In this document: positions 26,120-30,016 of the stretch, in pieces | How the letters are laid out: each line of letters starts with the position of its first letter | Numbering within the stretch: position 1 is the first letter of the stretch | Origin: JBBKXR01 sp037969585 | GTDB taxonomy: Bacteria > Verrucomicrobiota > Verrucomicrobiia > Verrucomicrobiales > DEV007 | Direction of reading: 5' to 3' | Assembly (NCBI GenBank): GCA_037969585.1 | Contig: JBBKXR010000251.1 | Span: 1 to 64,000, forward strand | DNA length: 64,000 nucleotides | Position numbers and translations under genes: made by a program | The notes under the pieces: generated by a model | The model's database searches: none | What the model was told of the DNA's origin: nothing | Seen by the model: only the letters and a program-made list of their open reading frames with translations

Positions 26120-26199
26120 GCACCGCCGATTCTTCAGCGCTCTGCGCGAAAGCAGTCCAAAACCAGCGATGCTCGGGGCAGCACCGAGGCGGCGTGCCA
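26120..26199 (+). tRNA. tRNA-like unit, identity unresolved
   Basis: Acceptor GCACCGC pairs with GCGGCGT (one A-C mismatch); discriminator G and CCA follow. T-stem CTCGG/CCGAG is perfect, with loop GGCAGCA (54/58 = G/G, 55-56 = GC). The middle hairpin is CTGC-GCGAAA-GCAG with a six-base loop containing GAA, so Phe is possible but position 33 is not T. A 16-base region separates it from the T-arm. Confidence 0.5.
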
Positions 26200-26291
26200 T
26201 TATTTTACTTCAGAGGTCAGATGACAGAGAACAGTGGGCAGACCTGCCCGCTAATTCTGAAATCTAGCCTCTGATATCTGATAACTGAAAA

Positions 26292-26367
26292 GGGGGCGCA
26301 TGTGCCGGAGAGGCGACACTGCCTTGCAAGCAGCGTGTGGCGGGTGCAACTCCCGCCGCTTCCACCA
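26292..26367 (+). tRNA. tRNA-Ala (TGC), non-canonical T-loop
   Basis: Acceptor GGGGGCG/CGCTTCC (two G-T pairs), discriminator A, CCA encoded. Anticodon loop CTTGCAA gives TGC. T-stem GCGGG/CCCGC with loop TGCAACT, i.e. G at 55 instead of T. The D-arm is built on GCC/GGC with a five-base loop and lies further than usual from the acceptor. Confidence 0.82.
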
Positions 26368-26385
26368 GTTTCAGAATTTCACAAT

Positions 26386-26532
26386 CGCGACGAGGGCAAA
26401 GGAGTCGAGCTACGTGTGTTGGATACACGGGAAAGCAGGTGCAAATGCCATTCGCCGCAGAGCGGCTGATAATAACCGAAGGCACACCGCATAGATCGAT
26501 GCGCAGCGAGTTCAATCCTGCCATCGCGACCA
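26386..26532 (+). tRNA. tRNA-Pro (TGG) interrupted by a 70-base insertion in the T-loop
   Basis: Acceptor CGCGACG/CATCGCG (one C-A mismatch), discriminator A, CCA. Anticodon stem CGTGT/ACACG with loop GTTGGAT gives TGG. The T-stem strands GCAGG (26435-26439) and CCTGC (26517-26521) are perfect complements but separated by loop TGCAAAT plus 70 extra bases (26447-26516). Removing these restores an ordinary-sized tRNA. Confidence 0.8.
26447..26516 (+). repeat. 70-base insertion element in tRNA-Pro
   Basis: Begins GCC after AAT and ends TCAAT before CC, so it is bordered by AAT on both sides. Contains hairpin GCCGC-AGA-GCGGC followed by TGA, and the shared motif GCATAGATCG. Related to the elements at 26784 and 28390. 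Confidence 0.75.
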
Positions 26533-26549
26533 TTTCAAAAGGACAATAC

Positions 26550-26620
26550 TGCAAGCCGAGAAGACTCGACCCGGGGCTCATAACCCTGGCGACCTGGAGC
26601 GTTACCAGGGCTTGCTACCA
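26550..26620 (+). tRNA. tRNA-Met (CAT), initiator-like, reduced D-arm
   Basis: Anticodon loop CTCATAA with stem CGGGG/CCCTG; the three G-C pairs next to the loop (GGG/CCC) are the bacterial initiator hallmark. Acceptor TGCAAGC/GCTTGCT has a T-T mismatch at 1-72, and a 1-72 mismatch is also an initiator feature. D-arm is only CGAG-AAGA-CTCG. T-stem CCTGG/CCAGG with loop AGCGTTA. Discriminator A, CCA encoded. Confidence 0.8.
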
Positions 26621-26628
26621 ATTTCAAA

Positions 26629-26717
26629 AGGCGCTGCACCGGCAAGCGGACTGTAAACCCGCCGTCAAAAAACCTGCCGGAAGCTGACGAGTGGAGCATT
26701 ACCACCAGTGCCTACCA
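26629..26717 (+). tRNA. tRNA-Tyr (GTA) with long variable arm
   Basis: Acceptor AGGCGCT/AGTGCCT, discriminator A, CCA. Anticodon loop CTGTAAA gives GTA. A type II variable arm (CGTCA ... TGACG) is present as expected for bacterial Tyr. T-stem GTGG/CCAC (fifth pair A-C) with loop AGCATTA. The D-arm is minimal (loop ACCGGCAA). Confidence 0.82.
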
Positions 26718-26724
26718 ACTCAAA

Positions 26725-26868
26725 TCGCCTGTGGTGTAACAGTAGCTCACCAGATTGTTAATCGGCAAGGTCTTGGTGCGAATGCTTTCGCCGCGAAGTG
26801 GCTGACGAAAAGCCGCTGGCAATCAGCATGGATCGACCAACGGGAGATCAATCCAAGCAGGCGAGCCA
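26725..26868 (+). tRNA. tRNA-Asn (GTT) interrupted by a 69-base insertion in the T-loop
   Basis: Acceptor TCGCCTG/CAGGCGA is perfect; discriminator G, CCA. Anticodon loop TTGTTAA gives GTT, with a weak anticodon stem. T-stem CTTGG (26772-26776) and CCAAG (26853-26857) are perfect but separated by loop TGCGAAT and 69 bases (26784-26852). D-loop TAACAGTAG lacks GG. Confidence 0.78.
26784..26852 (+). repeat. 69-base insertion element in tRNA-Asn
   Basis: Bordered by AAT on both sides; starts GCT and ends TCAAT before CC. Hairpin GCCGC-GAA-GTGGC is followed by TGA, then GCATGGATCG. Clear relative of the insertion in tRNA-Pro. Confidence 0.75.
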
Positions 26869-26876
26869 TTTCGAAC

Positions 26877-26973
26877 GGAAGGTTAAGCCGAGAATAATAG
26901 GTCTAGCGGCAGCTGTCTTGAAATCAGCCAGTCCTCAACGGGCGTGCAGGTTCGAGTCCTGTGCCTTCCGCCA
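26877..26973 (+). tRNA. tRNA-Ser (TGA), canonical T-loop
   Basis: Acceptor GGAAGGT/GCCTTCC, discriminator G as expected for Ser, CCA encoded. Anticodon loop CTTGAAA gives TGA. A long variable region is present. T-loop is the normal TTCGAGT. It is one of only two array units with an ordinary T-loop. Confidence 0.9.
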
Positions 26974-26981
26974 TTTTCAAA

Positions 26982-27055
26982 TGTCCCGTAGCTCAATAGA
27001 AGCGCACCCGCCTGATAAGCGGAAGACGCCGGAGCATTACCAGCCGGGACAACCA
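26982..27055 (+). tRNA. tRNA-Ile (GAT), non-canonical T-loop
   Basis: Acceptor TGTCCCG/CGGGACA perfect, discriminator A, CCA. Anticodon loop CTGATAA gives GAT. T-stem GCCGG/CCAGC (one mismatch) with loop AGCATTA: 54/58 is A/T and 55-56 is GC. D-loop CAATAGAAG has AG where GG is usual. Confidence 0.85.
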
Positions 27056-27076
27056 ACTTCATTTATCATTTCGGAT

Positions 27077-27421
27077 TTAGGATTGATCAATTTCTGAAGC
27101 CGATCGCCGAACGGAGAACAGGATGGCACACAGTTCGTCAGCTTCTTTTCGGAGGCTTTCTATCGGGTCTGCGGAAATCAGTCCGCCTTCTGCGATGAGT
27201 TCGAGCCAGTAGGCTGTTTCGTCACACTCTTCGAGAGCCACGCCGATCTTGGCGACAAACTTCCGCTTCGAGCGGCCTCGCAAAGCAGCTCGGTAGTTCG
27301 CACCGATCGAGGTCGCGGATCGCACGATCGGATTCGCAATTGCACGCCCCGCTACGGTGTCAGGCAACGAATCAATCAACTTCATCACCCGCAATCCCAA
27401 GGCCTTGGTTCGTGCCTTCAT
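27077..27421 (-). CDS. Four-helix bundle protein of the 23S rRNA intervening-sequence (IVP/S23) family
   Basis: A 114-residue helical protein on the opposite strand to the tRNAs. VAGRAIANPIVRSATSIGANYRAALRGRSKRKFVAKIGVALEECDETAYWLELI is the family core, here read in parts: the SIGANYRAA turn and the ECDETAYWLELI helix are diagnostic. Relatives are encoded inside intervening sequences of bacterial 23S rRNA genes or as accessory proteins of retroelements; their molecular role is unclear, although positively charged bundles that bind nucleic acid are known. Its placement inside a tRNA array containing small tRNA insertions is suggestive. The flanking DNA is AT-richer. Confidence 0.88.
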   Translation of the reverse strand: MKARTKALGLRVMKLIDSLPDTVAGRAIANPIVRSATSIGANYRAALRGRSKRKFVAKIGVALEECDETAYWLELIAEGGLISADPIESLRKEADELCAILFSVRRSASEIDQS

Positions 27422-27490
27422 TTCATTTGCGTCGATAAGTGATTTCTAAATGAAAAATCTGAACTGATAAATCCTAAATGCCCTTCATTG

Positions 27491-27564
27491 GCCCTATTGA
27501 GGTAGTAGCAGCCTGCCTGATTGTCGATCAGGTCGCGTCGGAGCATAACCGGCATAGGGCGCCA
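27491..27564 (+). tRNA. tRNA-Asp (GTC), non-canonical T-loop
   Basis: Acceptor GCCCTAT/ATAGGGC perfect, discriminator G, CCA. Anticodon stem CCTGA/TCAGG with loop TTGTCGA gives GTC. D-stem AGG/CCT with loop TAGTAGCAG. T-stem GTCGG/CCGGC, loop AGCATAA (A/T at 54/58). Confidence 0.85.
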
Positions 27565-27658
27565 ATCCCATTTCGCATTTTAGGTTTCCCATTGGCCATT
27601 TCTCCGGTCCACGGACAGGCAGATGGGACGCCATCAATGGAAGATACTAAACCCCTTT

Positions 27659-27732
27659 ATCCCCGAAGTGTAAGAGAAGCACGCCACTCTTCGAAGGTGG
27701 TAGATCAGGTGCAAGTCCTGGCGGAGATACCA
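27659..27732 (+). tRNA. tRNA-Arg (TCG), first copy, GTGC-type T-loop
   Basis: Acceptor ATCCCCG/CGGAGAT (one C-A mismatch), discriminator A, CCA. Anticodon stem CCACT/GGTGG, loop CTTCGAA gives TCG. D-stem GTG/CAC, loop TAAGAGAAG. T-stem TCAGG/CCTGG, loop TGCAAGT. A second Arg-TCG at 28633 has an ordinary T-loop. Confidence 0.84.
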
Positions 27733-27821
27733 TTTCATTGATGCTATTTGACTTATCATTGAGCATTTTTCTCCGGATCGCCCTCTGGTAAATAAAAAGT
27801 CCTAAATGGAAAATGATACAT

Positions 27822-27897
27822 TCCTTCGTGGTGTAAGTAGGTAGCATAACAGGCTTTTACCCTGTCGGTGCGGGATCGTGGCCCGCCGGAGGAACCA
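27822..27897 (+). tRNA. tRNA-Lys (TTT), T-loop ATCGTGG
   Basis: Acceptor TCCTTCG/CGGAGGA, discriminator A, CCA. Anticodon stem ACAGG/CCTGT, loop CTTTTAC gives TTT. T-stem GCGGG/CCCGC perfect. The T-loop keeps T55 C56 but has A54/T58; the D-loop keeps GG (TAAGTAGGTAG). Confidence 0.84.
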
Positions 27898-27905
27898 TTT
27901 CAATC

Positions 27906-27985
27906 GTAGCCGCGCCCGCAAGAGCATGGACCGTCTGACGTTCCGGTCAGACTTCCGACCACCTTCTTGCGATGGCGGCTACCTC
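27906..27985 (+). tRNA. tRNA-like unit without encoded CCA, identity unresolved
   Basis: GTAGCCGC (27906-27913) pairs perfectly with GCGGCTAC (27975-27982), a tRNA-sized closure. T-arm CCACC/GATGG (one mismatch) with loop TTCTTGC fits. The central hairpin has seven pairs (GTCTGAC/GTCAGAC) and a six-base loop GTTCCG, so no standard anticodon; TTC (Glu) is a guess. CTC replaces CCA. Confidence 0.4.
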
Positions 27986-27999
27986 CTGAATCTCAGACT

Positions 28000-28074
28000 T
28001 TGGCCGTGGTGTAATAGTCAGCATTCGACATTGTGAATGTCGCGGAGCGGGTGCAAATCCCGTCGGCCAACCCA
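28000..28074 (+). tRNA. tRNA-His (GTG), GTGC-type T-loop
   Basis: Acceptor TTGGCCG/CGGCCAA perfect, discriminator C as expected for His, CCA. Anticodon stem CGACA/TGTCG, loop TTGTGAA gives GTG. The base before position 1 is T rather than the usual G-1. T-stem GCGGG/CCCGT, loop TGCAAAT. D-loop TAATAGTCAG. Confidence 0.84.
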
Positions 28075-28084
28075 ATCTCAAGAA

Positions 28085-28161
28085 TGCCTCTGACCGGAGC
28101 CAGTGAACCGGCCCGCCTGCAAAGCGGAGTTTGGTGGGTGCGACACCCACAGAGGCATCCA
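28085..28161 (+). tRNA. tRNA-Cys (GCA), GTGC-type T-loop
   Basis: Acceptor TGCCTCT/AGAGGCA perfect, discriminator T as expected for Cys, CCA. Anticodon loop CTGCAAA gives GCA. D-stem CCGG/CCGG. T-stem GTGGG/CCCAC, loop TGCGACA. Confidence 0.85.
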
Positions 28162-28176
28162 TTCTTCTGAATCAAC

Positions 28177-28247
28177 GCGTCGTTGGTCGAACAGCAGGAC
28201 GTCGGTCTTCCAAACCGAATACGCCGGGGCAGCACCGGCACGGCGCA
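28177..28247 (+). tRNA. tRNA-Gly (TCC), T-loop GGCAGCA, CCA not fully encoded
   Basis: Acceptor GCGTCGT/ACGGCGC, discriminator A, followed by CCC rather than CCA. Anticodon stem TCGGT/ACCGA, loop CTTCCAA gives TCC. D-stem GTC/GAC, loop GAACAGCAG. T-stem GCCGG/CCGGC perfect with loop GGCAGCA (G/G at 54/58). Confidence 0.83.
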
Positions 28248-28260
28248 CCCTATTTCAAAC

Positions 28261-28334
28261 GGGGGCTTAGTTTAAAAGCAGAACAACTCTCTTACACAGA
28301 GAAGACGAGGGAGCATTACCTTCAGTCCCTACCA
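28261..28334 (+). tRNA. tRNA-Val (TAC), non-canonical T-loop
   Basis: Acceptor GGGGGCT/AGTCCCT (two G-T pairs), discriminator A, CCA. Anticodon loop CTTACAC gives TAC. D-stem GTT/AAC, loop TAAAAGCAG. T-stem GAGGG/CCTTC, loop AGCATTA. Confidence 0.84.
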
Positions 28335-28344
28335 TTTTAATGTA

Positions 28345-28485
28345 GCGACATTCGTTGAATAGCAGGACATCAGCTTGCCAAGTTGGAATGCCCTCACCGC
28401 GACAGCGGTTGAGACAATGTGAAGCGACTCCGCATAGATCGCCACAGGCGATCAAATCCCGGGGCGGTACCGGGATGTCGCACCA
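28345..28485 (+). tRNA. tRNA-Gly (GCC) with a 68-base insertion in the variable loop
   Basis: Acceptor GCGACAT/ATGTCGC perfect, discriminator A, CCA. Anticodon loop TTGCCAA gives GCC, as in the canonical tRNA-Gly at 22403. D-loop GAATAGCAG. T-stem CCCGG/CCGGG perfect, loop GGCGGTA. Between the anticodon arm and the T-stem lie 71 bases instead of three to five. Confidence 0.78.
28390..28457 (+). repeat. 68-base insertion element in tRNA-Gly
   Basis: Bordered by AAT on the left and AAAT/CC on the right. Hairpin ACCGC-GACA-GCGGT followed by TGA, motif GCATAGATCG, and a 3' hairpin GATCGCC-ACA-GGCGATC. It is related to the elements at 26447 and 26784 but placed before, not within, the T-loop. Confidence 0.72.
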
Positions 28486-28511
28486 TTTTTGGATCCATTG
28501 GATCAAAGAAC

Positions 28512-28613
28512 ACCCGGTGTCCCCTCAACGGTGTTATCCGCCTCGCGGCTCTGCAGGAAAGCGTCGCTCTTTCCCATGCGCTTCGCGCGGCGGCAGTCCT
28601 CCACCGGGTTCCA
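28512..28613 (+). tRNA. tRNA-like unit, oversized, identity unresolved
   Basis: ACCCGGT (28512-28518) pairs perfectly with ACCGGGT (28603-28609); discriminator T and CCA follow. At 102 bases it is too long for a simple tRNA. A CCGC-CTC-GCGG hairpin inside recalls the first hairpin of the insertion elements. A GGCAGT segment before CCTCC resembles the G/G-type T-loop. No anticodon arm could be assigned. Confidence 0.4.
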
Positions 28614-28632
28614 TTTTCAAAGATCAAAGAAC

Positions 28633-28708
28633 GCTTTCGTAGCTCAATTGGAAGAGCAAGTGCCTTCGAAGCACAAGGTTGTTGGTTCGAGTCCAGTCGG
28701 AAGTGCCA
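28633..28708 (+). tRNA. tRNA-Arg (TCG), second copy, canonical
   Basis: Acceptor GCTTTCG/CGGAAGT, discriminator G, CCA. D-loop CAATTGGAAG contains GG; anticodon loop CTTCGAA gives TCG; T-stem GTTGG/CCAGT with the normal loop TTCGAGT. It is the ordinary counterpart of the unit at 27659. Confidence 0.92.
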
Positions 28709-28721
28709 ATTTCTCATCAAA

Positions 28722-28797
28722 TCCCACGTAGCCCAACAGTAGAGGCAGCGCATCGAGAGCGTGCCCATTGCAGGTGCAAGACCTGTCGCGGGTTCCA
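28722..28797 (+). tRNA. tRNA-Leu-like (GAG), short variable loop
   Basis: Aligned with the next unit, the stem GCGCA/CGTGC (one mismatch) carries loop TCGAGAG, reading GAG with C at 33; shifting by one would read CGA. Acceptor TCCCACG/CGCGGGT has mismatches at 1-72 and 5-68. D-stem GCC/GGC, loop CAACAGTAGA. Variable loop is five bases. T-loop TGCAAGA. Confidence 0.65.
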
Positions 28798-28815
28798 TTT
28801 TCAATTTCAAAGAAC

Positions 28816-28892
28816 GCCCGCGTAGCCCAACTGGAAGAGGCGCCGGCCTCAGAAGCCGGAGGTTGCTGGTGCAAATCCAGCCGCGGGTACCA
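28816..28892 (+). tRNA. tRNA-Leu (CAG) with a short variable loop
   Basis: Acceptor GCCCGCG/CGCGGGT, discriminator A, CCA. Anticodon stem CCGGC/GCCGG, loop CTCAGAA gives CAG. Variable loop AGGTT is five bases, whereas bacterial Leu tRNAs normally carry a long arm. T-stem GCTGG/CCAGC, loop TGCAAAT; the D-loop keeps GG. Confidence 0.8.
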
Positions 28893-28966
28893 TTTTCAGG
28901 AGATAGAGATAGAAGTTAGGAGGTAGGAGTTAGCATCCAAACCACTGGCTTCTCTTCTTCTCCCAA

Positions 28967-29043
28967 TCCCTGAGTCGCATAACCAGCCAGTGCGCCGGCC
29001 TTTGAAGCCGGAGGACGTGGTGCAAGTCCACGCTCGGGAGCCA
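28967..29043 (+). tRNA. tRNA-Gln (TTG), GTGC-type T-loop, bulged acceptor
   Basis: Anticodon stem CCGGC/GCCGG, loop CTTTGAA gives TTG. T-stem CGTGG/CCACG perfect, loop TGCAAGT. Acceptor TCCC-T-GAG pairs with CTCGGGA only if one T is bulged out, so it may be decaying. Discriminator G, CCA. Confidence 0.7.
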
Positions 29044-29302
29044 CTTTTCACCACAACAATCTCAGCGCCCGGCAGCGAGGCATTGAGATCGAAAGATCCG
29101 ACAGCCGACTAGGAAAACCCCGGACCCACGACCGACCCCTTTTTCTCTACTCAATCCAACAATTGGCCTCGCGATTGGCCTCGCGCAGGGCGCTGAATTT
29201 TAAGATTTTAATCTCTAACCGTCAGCCGTTCCTCTGCGGCTCCGCAGCTCTGCGCGAACAATTTCCCTTTCTCAAAAATATCTCACTCAACCCCACAACG
29301 CC
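29044..29302 (+). other. Spacer between tRNA array and HNH gene
   Basis: No gene seen. Contains a tandem direct repeat of TTGGCCTCGCG (29162 and 29175), and a CTGCGG/CCGCAG inverted repeat near 29236. No tRNA could be decoded. Confidence 0.4.
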
Positions 29303-29884
29303 ATGAACTCGCTCCTTCACAACAACACCGTCCTGGTGCTGAACCGCAACTGGCAGGCGATCAACATTCGCACGCCAGCCGACGCCTTTTGCCAGATGGC
29401 GACCGATGTCGCGACAGCTCTCGACATCCATGGTGACGACTGGATGGTGCCCACCAAGTGGGAAGACTGGCAGCAACTGCCGGTTCGGGACAACGACAAC
29501 GGCGTCAAAACCGCCCGCGGTCGCATCCGCATTCCCACCGTGATCGTTCTGGCGAACTTCGCCCGCGTGCCACTGTCTCGCCCAAAGTTCAGCCGCAGCA
29601 ATCTGTGGCAGCGCGACGGCGGTCGCTGCCAGTACACCGGCCGTGACCTGAACCCGGGCGAAGGCAACATCGACCACGTGCTGCCACGCTCACGGGGCGG
29701 TGAAACCAGTTGGGACAACTGCGTACTGGCGTGCAGAAGCGTCAACACTAAGAAAGCCAACCGCACCCCTGAAGAAGCCGGCCTGAAACTGAAGCGCGCA
29801 CCCAGAGAACCGCGTCAGGTTCCGGTCACGATGCTGCTCAAAAATGTGCGCGGCATTGCCGACTGGAAGCCGTTTCTGATGTAG
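29303..29884 (+). CDS. HNH endonuclease domain protein
   Basis: A 193-residue protein. The nuclease core is RCQYTGRDLNPGEGNIDHV (about 108-126) with the first catalytic His at about 125, followed by Asn139 and Asn148/Lys150 in NTKKANRTPEEAGLKL, the HNH pattern. The N-terminal half begins VLVLNRNWQAINI, common to a free-standing HNH family found in many environmental bacteria, so it need not be a homing enzyme. It is the first protein gene after the tRNA array and on the same strand. Substrate unknown. Confidence 0.88.
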   Translation: MNSLLHNNTVLVLNRNWQAINIRTPADAFCQMATDVATALDIHGDDWMVPTKWEDWQQLPVRDNDNGVKTARGRIRIPTVIVLANFARVPLSRPKFSRSNLWQRDGGRCQYTGRDLNPGEGNIDHVLPRSRGGETSWDNCVLACRSVNTKKANRTPEEAGLKLKRAPREPRQVPVTMLLKNVRGIADWKPFLM

Positions 29885-29975
29885 CGGAGTAGGAGGTAGG
29901 AGTTGGGAGGTAGGAGCTCGTCCATTCGTTGCCTCCTCTCTCCCCTCTCTCCCCTCTCTTCGCTCTCTTCGCTCA
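29885..29975 (+). repeat. Purine-rich GGAGGTAGGAG repeats followed by a CTCTC tract
   Basis: Several overlapping copies of TAGGAGGTAGGAGTT-like sequence, then repeated CTCTCCC and CTCTTCG units. A similar TAGGAGGTAGGAGTT piece lies at 28917-28932 within the array, and a reverse-complement version at 51683-51718. Low-complexity slippage repeats, probably non-coding. Confidence 0.6.
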
Positions 29976-30016
29976 AAGAACGAACACCGTATCTCTGGCA
30001 CCGCCGAACCAAGTCC

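Larger units (their letters stand above)
26120..29043 (+). other. Dense tRNA array of about 22 units with non-canonical T- and D-loops
   Basis: Units follow one another on the plus strand, mostly separated by 8-20 bases of T/C/A-rich spacer (often TTTCAAA or TTTTCAA straight after the encoded CCA). Nineteen units are decoded: Ala, Pro, Met, Tyr, Asn, Ser, Ile, Asp, Arg x2, Lys, His, Cys, Gly x2, Val, Leu x2, Gln. Three further tRNA-like units are unresolved. Phe, Trp, Thr and Glu were not found with confidence. Larger gaps are 27056-27490 (holding a minus-strand gene) and 27565-27658. tRNA arrays are known on phages and integrative elements, but no such element is recognisable here. Confidence 0.85.

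Noticed and set aside
25819..26274. Open frames across the start of the tRNA array (for example 151 codons)
   Set aside because: They cross decoded tRNA-like structure and show no protein features; similar frames through 28394-28810 simply translate tRNA genes.
26447..26516. Interpretation of the tRNA insertions as group I introns
   Set aside because: They are about 70 bases, lack a recognisable P7/P3 core and do not end in G; group II features are also missing.
26120..29043. Interpretation of the array as simple tRNA pseudogenes
   Set aside because: Acceptor and T-stems are mostly perfect, discriminator bases fit identity (Cys T, His C, Ser G), CCA is encoded, and T-loop changes covary; random decay would not give this.
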